Origin: Eunapius fragilis
Taxonomy: Eukaryota; Porifera; Demospongiae; Spongillida; Spongillidae
DNA length: 64,000 nt
Direction: 5' to 3'
NCBI GenBank assembly: GCA_963681505.1
Contig: OY811991.1
Coordinates: 4,028,438-4,092,437 of the forward strand
The position numbers and the translations under genes were made by a program. This document shows, piece by piece, positions 32,278 to 44,600 of the stretch (position 1 is its first letter; the number at the start of each line of letters is the position of its first letter). Below the pieces are notes generated by a model that saw only the letters and a program-made list of their open reading frames with translations, made no database searches and was not told the origin of the DNA.

Positions 32278-33556
32278 ATGGTACACGTCAATGCTGGGAA
32301 AGAAGTCCAGTTTGACACCTATCAAGGCAGAACTTAGGAAGTGTGAGGTAAGCTCTCACCCCTCCCCCTGATAGAGCATACCTGTATTGCTGAAGTCACT
32401 CTCACTGCATCCCATTTTAAGGTTCCAACGGTCACTACCACAGAGTTTGTGCAAGGAAGGACACGACGGTGGGGTGTGGCTTGGTCCTTTGATGATTCCC
32501 TACAGCATAAGGTCTCTATTCCATTCCATTTCACCTGGTTCCATGTTCTTATATTGTTATGCAGCAGGCCATGGGTCACGGATCACATAAAAGACCACAC
32601 CCACTGGAAATGGTGCTCGGCAACTCCATTTTTTTGTCCACAGCAGAAGGTCTCGCGCAAGCTGCAGAGTGGGTCCAGACCATGTTCAGGGAACTGCAGG
32701 TGTGTTATTTGAGGCACGTTGTGCGCAGTGTTTCATTGAGTGTTGTCACTGTCAGATTGAGTACAGCGTTGTGACACAGACAGGGTCATGTGTTGAGCTG
32801 CAGTGCAACACCACCAAAAACACTTGGATGAACCAGAGAAGGAAGAAGAGACTCCTCCAACAGTTGGAGAAAGTCCAGCATTCCATTGCAGGTACATTCA
32901 TGCAAGCATCCACAATGTCTGAGGGCTGGAACGAATGATTGGTGAGTGAGAGTGATTGAGTGAGATAGGGAGGGCGGGAAGGGCCTGTTCTGTCATTACC
33001 AGCTCTGTAAACAATTTTGTTCTATTGTTAATAAAAAAATATTGCTGTGGAGGTCCAATCCTCTATGGTGATCCCATCCCTCCCATGGGCTGAACATTTG
33101 TTCATCTGATTCCCTCTGTGGTGAGGTTACCTACCTTCGGAAAAGTATTTTCATATTGATGCAATCCAGTCATGTGACATCCGTGTGTTTGTCACATGAC
33201 AATCCCTTCCACTCTGCTCTAGAGGCTATTATTATGCTGTTCCATTATATTAACTCCTAACCCCCTTTCACTTAGAGAACCAGCCACCACAGGGTCTTCC
33301 TGAACCCGAGAGTGTTGTGCTACAGAGACAAAAGCTAACGGCAGAGCTTGCCTCCCTCCACACTCCATGCAAAGCAGCATTCCTGTGGACCATCGCTCTG
33401 CAGGAGGCTGCTCCGAGCCATGTGCCCAAGAGGGTCGCTTGCGAAGAGCCATCTCAGTTGGGTATCGTTATGAAAGGGGAGTGGCTGGAGGGTGATGACA
33501 GGGATGTACTTCACCAAATATTGCAGTATCTCACCAATGCTTTGAGCGTACAATGA
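32278..33556 (+). CDS. METTL16: METTL16, U6 snRNA/MAT2A m6A methyltransferase, C-terminal part (5 exons, 5' partial)
   Basis: METTL16 transfers a methyl group from SAM to adenosine in U6 snRNA and in MAT2A 3'UTR hairpins. Exons seen: 32278-32347, 32422-32511, 32565-32699, 32780-32891 and 33276-33556, all phase-compatible, with introns of 74, 53, 80 and 384 bp. The first encodes WYTSMLGKKSSLTPIKAELR, matching the end of the methyltransferase fold. The second contains TEFVQGRTRRWGVAWSF, a hallmark of the family. Exon 4 carries the basic WMNQRRKKR stretch and exon 5 ends with MKGEWLEGDDRDVLHQILQY, matching the conserved C-terminal vertebrate-conserved region. The catalytic NPPF half is absent: no matching exon exists between the array and 32278, so it lies left of the window or across the 31.8-kb array. 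The donor after exon 2 (GTCTCT) is weak but the phase fits. Stop TGA 33554-33556; no AATAAA seen downstream. Confidence 0.93.
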
Positions 33557-34425
33557 CTCTGTTGTTTCTATTCTTGTAAAGGTTTATTGTCCTGTCCTGG
33601 GTCCTGCCCTGTACACAGGTTATAATTAGCCGACTCAGAAAACTAGTGTATCACGTTAAAAGTTGAAATTAACTGCACATCAGTGGTGAATATATTTAAT
33701 GAAACTCATGCAGATAAAAATAGGTTTAACTGAATTTTAGTGAAGAGAGACTCATCTGAACAGGATGGTCAGTTAGGTTGTGATTCAAAAGTTACAAGAA
33801 TAATGTGGACATATTTGTTAGCGTTTATGTAAGGAGGAGGGAAACCCTGAAGTTTCACAACTATTTTTGGGGATCAGCATTGTTTAGCTAGCTGACATGT
33901 CCAGTTTCTGCACCAGAACATGGCGCTACTGCCTTTCAGGCACCATCAAAATGATAGATGCGGAGATGAGGTGGGCAGTTCTCTCTACAGATATGATGTC
34001 GTTACCAATGGCTTGCTAATTGACAAACATGTGGTGCAGTAGCCATGGTAACAATGTACAGCTAATTATTCCATGAGCTGGTCCAGTGTGTGCTCTAATT
34101 AATGGTTGCAAAGACATAGGGAACGGGGGAAGGGGGGGCAAGGAAGAGCAATACATTGCTTCACGCTTGGCCTCTCACTTAACAATAGTTATAGTTAAAA
34201 CCTCCTGCAATGGTGAGTTATCTTGTGTGCATGTTAAGTAGAATCAGCTACAGGTCAACGGTCATTCATGTAGGCAAGGGAAAATTTCAACTGCCATCTC
34301 TGGGATGCTCCAGTTGCATTTGTTTAACTAGTACTAATGTACCTGTATTTAGTACATTCTGCTTTAGTTTTTCTATAATTATAATATTGTTTCCCTGAAA
34401 TATTCCACCACAGCTAGGTCTGCCC
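33557..34425. other. Intergenic, no gene recognised
   Basis: About 870 bp after the METTL16 stop. It holds no exon with credible splice sites and no recognisable repeat family. It presumably includes the METTL16 3'UTR, though no canonical AATAAA is present. Confidence 0.6.
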
Positions 34426-34504
34426 TTGGCATCGCCCGTTCCAAAAGTAGCTGTCCAGGAGGCTTGGACTTCTGATTCCTATCACCAGCCAACCATGCTT
34501 ACCT

Positions 34505-35205
34505 CTTCAGCTCCTCATGTAGCCTCCATATCACCTCATGTAGCCTCCATATCACCTCATGTAACCTCCATATCACCTCATGTAGCCTCCATATCACCTC
34601 ATGTAACCTCCATATCACCTCATGTAGCCTCCATATCACCTCATGTAGCCTCCATATCACCTCATGTAACCTCCATATCACTTCATGTAACCTCCATATC
34701 ACTTCATGTAGCCTCCATATCACCTCATGTAACCTCCATATCACCTCATGTAGCCTCCATATCACCTCATGTAACCTCCATATCACCTCATGTAGCCTCC
34801 ATATCACCTCATGTAGCCTCCATATCACCTCATGTAACCTCCATATCACTTCATGTAACCTCCATATCACTTCATGTAGCCTCCATATCACCTCATGTAA
34901 CCTCCATATCACCTCATGTAGCCTCCATATCACCTCATGTAACCTCCATATCACCTCATGTAGCCTCCATATCACCTCATGTAGCCTCCATATCACCTCA
35001 TGTAACCTCCATATCACTTCATGTAACCTCCATATCACTTCATGTAACCTCCATATCACCTCATGTAGCCTCCATATCACCTCATGTAACCTCCATATCA
35101 CTTCATGTAACCTCCATATCACTTCATGTAGCCTCCATATCACTTCATGTAACCTCCATATCACCTCATGTAACCTCCATATCACCTCCTCATTTAGCCT
35201 CCATA
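34505..35205. repeat. 21-bp minisatellite (about 33 copies)
   Basis: The unit is CCTCATGTARCCTCCATATCA with C/T and A/G variants. The variants themselves repeat in blocks of about nine units, giving a higher-order pattern. Because 21 is divisible by three, the array is open on both strands: on the plus strand it reads SPHVASI/SPHVTSI/SLHVTSI inside an ORF from 34426 to 35229. That ORF continues upstream to a CAG that could be an acceptor (around 34413), so a coding exon cannot be excluded. No partner exon or homology supports it. It lies between the convergent METTL16 and ANAPC7 genes. Confidence 0.9.
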
Positions 35206-35350
35206 CCAAGTGTGAGGTTAATTATCTGATGCGCGTGGGCTCCAAGGATCTCGCGTCGTTTAGGGGTAACTTCACGTCTAGCACGCCTAGATCTTCCGCC
35301 AAATGATTCACTGAGCAACTACCCGCCGCCAACAGGGTTTCAGTATCGAC

Positions 35351-35674
35351 TTGTGGCAGGATCAGCTGGTTAAGCAACAGGTTCCTTCCAACATTGGAAC
35401 TATGCCCTCTATTGTAACAAATGTCAGCCTAACTGCACTGCACGCTTTTATAAAAGGTCATCTCAGGAAATGCAATGGAGGGAACATACACATATGCATG
35501 AATATAATCGACGGATCCAAAATGAACTACACGAACAAAATGGAATTCACAGAAATTGTTGCTCAAGGAGTAATCACAGGACAGGATAACTGCAGCGGAA
35601 GATATATTTACATGAACTGTTTCCTAAGCCAATTGCCATATATGGTCATTAACCCTGCACGCAGCAGAAATTAA
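35351..35674 (+). other. Uncharacterised 107-codon ORF, doubtful
   Basis: A plus-strand ORF with mixed composition, including CNGGNIHICMNIIDGSKMNY and two N-X-S/T sequons. It resembles no family I know. Its 3' end overlaps, antisense, the last ANAPC7 exon (35671-35721). It may be chance or a remnant of a mobile element. No poly(A) signal or splice partner was found. Confidence 0.2.
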
Positions 35675-38600
35675 TATAAATTGCCTATGTCCATACATGG
35701 AATACTATCTTCATTGTCCCCCTACAAGTGGTGAAGAAATTCATTCAGAAATAGCAATCAAAAAAATTCTGAAGTACTTGACGTGAAACTTACATCAAGC
35801 TCCTCATCAGCACGCAATGCCTCACTGTCCTTTAGTAGGTCAAGTGGCCCACGAGGGAGCTCCACACACTGCCCACACTGAAGCCCTACTCTTGCCTTCT
35901 CACAGGTCGGATCTTTGCTAATGAAGAAGGAACTTTTGATCAAAAGCACACCCATAACCATAATCATGCAATACATACTTCATTCCATCATTTAAGTTAA
36001 TCCCTCCTACTCAAGTAGCGTACACTGTTTTGCATGTAGGCAATAGCAATTTTTACTTGTTCTAATAACTCACTGCTATCGTTGTCAGTAGTACCATTTG
36101 TTCTTGTAGAGCATACACAAACAGACCTCATCACTACGTCTTATACACACCTACTTACATTCACTGCACCATATTCACCTTATACACCTTACACTTACAA
36201 TCTCACAAGCACACCATGAACACACCCACACCTTCACACCCTCTACACAACATTATACACTCTAATATTATCACGTAACCACATGTACTAAGCACTTCAC
36301 TTTGTCCTTTATCCCCATTTTGATAGATCTTTGTGCTTTTTAGCGAGACTTGCATATAATAATGCCTTACAGTCACTGACTATATTCCCACAAGTGCACA
36401 TGACCATGTGCAGACAATATGTAGGATACAAAAGCCATATGATGCAAGACTAGACACAAAGTACAGAGTGTGCATGGTTGATGGGAAATTGCAAGCCAAA
36501 CCTTAGTGCCAATCTAAAATGTTCCATCGCATCACCATAACGTTTCAACCTTTGTAGAATGGCACCCAGCTTTGTGTGAAGCATAGCTGTACAGCGGGCT
36601 CCTTCTGTGCACTTCTGTAGTCTTTAGTTTACAGAGAAAACAGGAAGACAAGGTAAATCAGGACAACACCAGCCTTACACTTCAGCTGCCTTCTCCAGGT
36701 TGTTTTCACGCTCATAGATATCAGCAAGAGCCAGAGGTGCATCAGAAAACTGACAGTCCAAATCTACCGCCTTCAGAAGGATCACCTTTGCCTAGAGAAA
36801 AACCATGTTTAAAACAAAGCTACGATCCAAAACAAACTCCTTCAAAAGAATACGCTCACCTTCTGAATGGTGGAAGGGTTGGATGACTGGGCAATGCCTT
36901 CCAACTGAACAATGAATGGACAGGAGGTGGTCATAAAACATAGGGAAGGATAGTTGGAAGGAGAAGAGAGATGGGGAGAAGTAAAGGAATGGGGAGGAGT
37001 AGAGGGATGGGGAGGACAGATAGCAGAGGGATGGGGAGGAGGGATAGTAGAGGATAGGGAGGAGGGGATAGAAAAAGGTAGGCACACAGATGGTCACATT
37101 CACGCATGTACCTACAGAAGCTAGAGTGGACATTTGGAAATATCTGGTCATGGATAACTACATCACCAACACACAATGTGTTCTCCCCATACTCTTCCCT
37201 TACTCACCTTCCCACCTGTACACTTCTCACCTTCCCACCCACACACTTCTCACCTTCCCACCCACACACTTCTCACCTTCCCACCCGCACACTTCTCACC
37301 TTCCCACCCGCACACTTCTCACCTTCCCACCCGCACACTTCTCACCTTCCCACCTGCACATTTCTTACCTCCTCCCCACCCCACACTTCTCATCTCACCT
37401 CCTCCTTCACTACATGCACTCACATAAAGCTGCTGGGCTGGCTGTTTGATGTATCGCTTTGCCATTCGAGCTATTTGAAAGGCTTCATTGTCCGATTTGG
37501 TGATCTGATGACATCTGATCAGTGCTGTGTTAAGACAGAAGTCCAGTACACAAATAAAATATATTATGCACACAGGTTGCTGATAAGCAAAATTGCTTAA
37601 TCTGGCTAAAAATGATTTCTGGTTGTTTAGATCAAATTGGTGGTAAAATCACATAAGGGAAATTTAGGTCATTAAAATCAGACGTGCAATGTATCATTAG
37701 CTAATACATCTGGACTTAGATCAGTGCAAACCTTATTCAAGTTGTTATACATTGTATTAGGCTTTAAACCAAGCTCACACCAAATCAAGATTTTGACCAC
37801 TGCAAACATTGCAGATCCTGAAATGGCAGAAGCCAGAATTACGCCCCATGACAGGGGTCAACACTAATGGTTGCTTGCTGGTCCGACACAAATAGAAAAA
37901 ATAAAATCCAACCAATATTCAACTACTCCCTTATAAGGAATTGCTTATTCAAACCATTTGGATAACTTACACCATAGCTACAGCTGTTTACCAATGGACA
38001 ACAGGATAATTATAGTACGCTGGTCTAATGTTGGTGCTCATAAATAATCAAAGTAACGTATCTTTCATACTTTTGTTTCTCATGTGTCTCACTTCAGCCT
38101 TGGTACCTGTACATATATAAACCACTGGACGCTTCCATTGTGCACTATCAGAGCTGCTGTAACATTCAGAGTCACGCGCATTAATTTTTTTAAAAAGCAA
38201 GTGGATCCATACAAACACTTGGCACAGGTTACAGTCTAACACGAATGTCAACTTAATTTATTTTAAGTAGTGGACTAACTATTACAGCTGTGGGCTTGAA
38301 ATACATTTTTGAGTATGTGGGGGAAAGCTTCGGGGTGCTAAGGAGAAGAAGAGTCCCAACTAAAGCAACATGTCTTTTGCACACGAGCTCAAGTGTGCAC
38401 ACGTGTAGCCACATGCACCCACAATCGTACAGCTAGCTCCCGGAGCAATGATGGATATAAAGAATTGTTAAGTGCATAACAAGGCGACTTGCTGTGCATA
38501 GCTCACATGGTACTTATGGTGTGAAGAGCAATGCGAGTGATGATTTCCTTCAAATTACTCTACTTCCTTGTTGATATTAATTATAAAATATATTTTATAA

Positions 38601-41600
38601 ATTCAGTGCCTAATAACTTTATGATGGGATAGTCCAATTAAGGATGCTTCACAGGGCTAGAGGTACCACTAGATGTGTGCATAGTTAGTTGTGGGTGTTC
38701 CTACATGAAGGGTTCCCAGACCCAACATCTCATCTTTGCCAAACACCAGCCACTGTACCATAACACAGGGATAGGAATCGCAGCAGGTTGAAAAGAGGAA
38801 AGCAATCTGACACAAAGGGTGCTGTATTAGTTTACAAATATTTGTCATCGTACTTTCAAATATGGCATGTTGTGCAATTTACTTTTGAGAAATCATATGG
38901 TTTTATTGGCTCATTAGGTTCTTTTTATGCCATATGGTGTTGAGTACACAATATATGGCTCTAGTGTTGGGCTGCACGTGGTGCATCAGCCGCATTTCAC
39001 ACGAACACAAGTTTGCAACCCCATCCTACTCCCCCTCTTACACCCTGGCCCCACCTACCTTACCTAATTACCCCCTCCTAAACTACACAGCCAAAATGTA
39101 CGTGTCCGTAACGCGAGTGCTGCTGATCAGAGGTGATACGGATGGTAAATATGGCATCGCCTGGGAGGTGTTTAGTTTATTCATATATACAGGAGTGTAG
39201 CGGACTGTACACGCAGGAGTACTGGAAACGTGGTACTGCTCATCGGAGGCATTATGGAGCTATTTTTGCAAATTCGTATTCGGCTTGGTTGTGTACCCCC
39301 GGCCCTGCCTACCTTGCTTAATTACCCTCCCCTCCTAAACTACCCCTGGCCCCTGTCTACCTTACTTAATTACTCTCCCCTCCTAAACTACCCCTGGCCC
39401 CACCTACCTTACTAAATTACCCTCCCCTCCTAAACTACCCCCGGCCCCACCTACCTTACTTAATTACCCTCCCCTCCTAAACTACCCCCAGCCCCACCTA
39501 CCTTACTCATTACCCTCCCCTCCTAAACTACCCCCCCCCCCCCCCCCGGGCCCCACTGACCTCACTTAATTACCCTCCCTCCTAAACTATCCCTGGCACC
39601 ACCTACCCTAGGTACCTTACCAGGTAAGGTCCAAGGTAAGATAGGTAAGTAGGTGGGGCCAAGGGTGATGTGGTTCCACCTTAGAAATGGTAACTTACTC
39701 TATTAATATACCTAACCACAATGTCCTTATATATTTTTTGAGTGGATTCATGTGATTGTGGGTTGCAAGTGTTTAAAAGATCAAAGTGCAATTAGTTATG
39801 TAACTCTAGGGATTGAATTAATCAACACCTATACCTATAGAAACCCTAGCAGTTGCTATAAGCACACCCTTAGCCACCAATGTCATGCTCAAGCTGCGAA
39901 TTTCTCTATGACTGTACTGACAACACACCTTCATATGCTTCAAAGAAGGCAGGATCTGAGTGGATTGTTTCAGCGTACTTCCGAATAGCTTGCTTGGTGT
40001 CATGCTTTGCAAAACTAAGCGACGCTGAAAGGAAATGTAATTATTACCCCATATGTGCACATGACTGCACCATGACAGTAGAACACATACAAGCACAGCA
40101 CATACAAAACTGCATACACCTATACAGGGTGTCCACGAAGGAAAGCAATACTTTAAACTCATGATTAAAATTAATTAACTGATTGATTTCAACATAAGCT
40201 GCAGTAGTTAGCCACAAACTAACAATCCAGTTATTGTAAATGGTTAAGTAATGGTATCAAAACCCTCATACATGTATGTAAATCAAAATATTCAAAGCCC
40301 TCTTTTTTAAAGAAGTAATAATAAAATACATACACTACATGAATATGCAAACATAAAAATAAGATAGATACTAATTTTAATGTCAACAAGATATTAAAAC
40401 ATTCTCTCTGAGAAAGTTGGTGGTATATAGGATTTGAAGGCAATGGTGTGCAAAAAGGAAGGGAACAAGGGATCAACGATGATACGGAAATTTTAAAGTC
40501 CTATATTTAGCAACGTAAAATGTATGTGCTATACAAAAGTGCTAAATATAGTACTTCAAAAATTTTCGTATCATCGTTGATCCATTGTTCCCTTCCTTTA
40601 TACACCATCATTGCCTTCAAATCCTATATGCCACCAACTTTCTCAGAGAGAATGTTTTTATATCTTGTTTCCTTCATTTCTAAATCTTGTATGATATATT
40701 GTATCACTGCCTCTTAGAAGCTTGCGTGTCGCATTGGAATTCTGCTCATATTGCACCTCTTAGAAGCTCGGTTCGATTCAAGGACTGCTCTGTAGCTGTC
40801 ACGAGCAAATGCCCACTTTGTTCAGGATTACCAAATTTGGAAGGACTAACTCATCATCTTGATTTTGGAGGTATTCGTCTCATCATTTAGCTCTCCTCAT
40901 TTGTTGACGTGGAGATAACTTTGCTAGCCAAAAGTGGTGAACAAAATTGCGATAAAAATGAGATTGCTTATAACGATAAAAAATTTATACGCGAAATATT
41001 GCCATGGGAATGCTTTGATATAGCACTCCATATTACAATTACGTATATCAGTTTCATGCTTTATTTATGTATCTGATACCTCAGATGTTCTTCCAGGAAA
41101 TTCTAAAGCCATTGATATAAAACCGTTCCTATCCCGAGTTATACTCTCCCAAGAAGACGATGATGACAACGGAGGAGAAATGGTCTGGGAATGAGAACAG
41201 CGAGCTTTTTGTGTTCTCTTAAAGCAAACAGTTTGAAGACTGGAACAAAACATTAAAATGACCATCCTTGCCTTCTGGTTCGATAGCAACAAAGAGCTAA
41301 ACTATCCGTTTCTCGGTACGCGAGTTATACGCTGGTCGCGTTTTTGTAATGATTTCATGATACGGCACAAATTCTATATGAAAACTACTAACATAGGTTC
41401 CAATTACAGTCATACATGGAGATCAATTGGTACATAGCCCTCAGAAGCAGTAAGGGTTATGTCAGTGGTGTTTCTAACATGATGGTGCAACGAGGATCTG
41501 CTAACACAAATCTGAATGTGCAGTGGAACAGCACTGGTTCCAAGTTAATAAGTACAATAGTGGGTTATTAACATTTAAGCTATAATTTGCTTTAAAGTTA

Positions 41601-44600
41601 TTCAGGTTGACGCTGTTATGGAATACTTATTTTATAAATATCACTAATTAGTCCATTATATGATTTGGTATTGATTAATTGTGTAATGGTGAGTTATTAA
41701 AACTCAGTTAATTAAGATTGTAGTGCCTTTTCAAGTTTGATATGTTGTTTTGAATATTAACTATTAAAACAGCAATCAAATTTGATACTTTTTCAAACGT
41801 CTACCAAGGTTATTCTGCAATTCATAAACCATGTTATTAAAGTTAAAGATAATATAATCATGTTATTAAAGATAATGGCACAGTTCGTATTTGTGGTGAA
41901 CGTACATTCATAAATTCAGTTAGCTTGACAATCCCATTAAGGAATTATTTTCATTTAAAAGTGTAGCTATCTTTCGTGGACACCCTGTAAACATACCTTG
42001 TAAGAAATTAGCCTCAGTGCTTTTGAAACACAAAGAAAGTGCCTGTAGTGATGAAGTATCATACCAGGGAGCTGATCAACACCTTCACAAACATCCCACT
42101 GATAAACACATTCATCAAACACACTGTAAACTGGTATATTGTACAGTACATCATGTACATGTATCAAGTAACCAAACCTTGGCAATAAAGCAGTGGGCAT
42201 TGTTACGATCGGTGAGCTCCCTGTTCTTGCTAATGCTCCACCCCTTGGCCACCCAAGGCTCAGGGTGTATGGTGCTCACACACAACAGCTCAGAAGACAA
42301 CCTTACAAGGTAGTGCCATGTTTTGGAGAAATGGTATAACAAGATAACACAAACACCCAAACACTAAAGGCACACATCACTAAAGGCACACATCACTAAA
42401 GGCACACATCACTAAAGGCACACATCACTAAAGGCACACATCACTAAAGGCATACATCACTAAAGGCACACATCACTAAAGGCATACATCACTAAAGGCA
42501 CACATCACTAAAGGCACATATCACTAAAGGCACACACCACAAGGCACACATCACAAGGCACACATCACTAGGCACACATCACTAAAGGCACACATCACAA
42601 AAGGCACACATCACTAAAGGCACACATCACTAGGCACACATCACTAAAGGCACACATCACTAAAGGCACACACCACAAGGCACACATCACTAAAGGCACA
42701 CATCACTAAAGGCACATATCACTAAAGGCACACATCACTAAAGGCACACATCACTAGGCACACATCACTAAAGGCACACATCACTAAAGGCACACACCAC
42801 AAGGCACACATCACTAAAGGCACACATCACTAAAGGCACATATCACTAAAGGCACACATCACAAGGCACACAACACTAAAGGCACACATCACTAAAGGCA
42901 CACATCACTAAAGGCACACATCACTAAAAGCACACATCACTAAAGGCACACATCACTAGGCACACATCACTAAAGGCACACATCACAAGGCACACAGCAC
43001 TAAAGGCACACATCACTAAAAGCACACATCACTAAAGGCACACATCACTAGGCACACATCACTAAAGGCACACATCACAAGGCACACATCACTAAAGGCA
43101 CACATCACAAGGCACACAGCACTAAAGGCACACATCACTAAAGGCACACATCACTAAAGGCACACATCACTAAAGGCTAAAGGCACACATCACTAAAGGC
43201 ACCAGCACTGGGCACACATCACTAGGCACACATCACTAAAGGCACACAACACAGTCATTGCTTTTTAGATATTTTAAAACCTGCACTCTGTTAAGACCAC
43301 CAAAGGAGCAGACCATCCCTGCCAATACAATGAATGAAGAGCTCTACAAGATTGTACTTTGAAAGAAAACTCACTAGGCGATGACTAGGGGATACAGCTA
43401 ACATTACATAATTAGGCTACTGACTAGAATCTTAAATTCATAAGCTCAAAAGGGCATTTATTCGACATGATACATGTACCTTTGAAGTTTTGTTGCATCT
43501 GAAATTCGAGCAAATGTATCCATGTGTCTGAGTGTATACTGATCTTGTATTCTTGCCTGCATCAGGAGGCAATATGAAAGAACTGATTTAATGAGATTTA
43601 ACAATAGAGGGCTCTGTTTACTGCATGCAATAGTACACCCATTGATAAAATGAGCAGAGTTGCGACTTTAGGATCTGTAAATTTCGGCTTGGGGGGCCAA
43701 AGGCCCTTGCGGGCCGTAGGCCTGCTTCGGGAATCAACTTTTCACCCCCTCTCTGAATCCGCTCTCTGATTGCACCCGTCCCTCCCTCCCGACACTCTTC
43801 ATTGAAAGTTTTTTTTAGCCTCCCTCTCGGGTCAACACCATCTTGTTGGACTAGGGCGCCTTCAGTGCCGTACTCTACACTCCTAAAGGGCTCTGTTTAC
43901 TGCATGCAATCCTATTGATAAAGGGCTGTTTACTGCATGCAATGGTGCACCCACTGATAGAGGGCTCTGTTTACTGCATGCAATGGTGCACCCACTGATA
44001 GAGGGCTCTGTTTACTGCATGCAATGGTGCACCCACTGATAGAGGGCTCTGTTTACTGCATGCAATAGTGCACCCACTGATAGAGGGCTCTGTTTACTGC
44101 ATGCAATAGTGCACCCACTGATAGAGGGCTCTGTTTACTGCATGCAATGGTGCACCCACTGATAGAGGGCTCTGTTTACTGCATGCAATAGTGCACCCAC
44201 TGATAGAGGGCTCTGTTTACTGCATGCAATGGTGCACCCACTGATAGAGGGCTCTGTTTACTGCATGCAATGGTGCACCCACTGATAGAGGGCTCTGTTT
44301 ACTGCATGCAATAGTGCACCCACTGATAGAGGGCTCTGTTTACTGCATGCAATAGTGCACCCACTGATAAAGGGCTCTGTTTACTGCATGCAATAGTGCA
44401 CCCACTGATAGAGGGCTCTGTTTACTGCATGCAATAGTGCACCCACTGATAGAGGGCTCTGTTTACTGCATGCAATGGTGCACCCACTGATAGAGGGCTC
44501 TGTTTACTGCATGCAATGGTGCACCCACTGTCGTGAACAGTTCTTCAGCTCCAGTCCTCCTCCCCAGTCTAGTCATACACAGGGCCAGGTCACAATTCAT

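Noticed and set aside
32334..32579. Minus-strand ORF over METTL16 exons
   Set aside because: Shadow of METTL16 exons 1-3 in this window.
34499..35209. Minus-strand LHEVIWR ORF of 236 codons
   Set aside because: It is the shadow of the 21-bp minisatellite with no flanking non-repeat coding sequence.
39818..39900. Possible ANAPC7 exon ending in GCTAGG|GTTTCT
   Set aside because: It would introduce a stop in the required phase, and exon 14 joins exon 15 perfectly without it.
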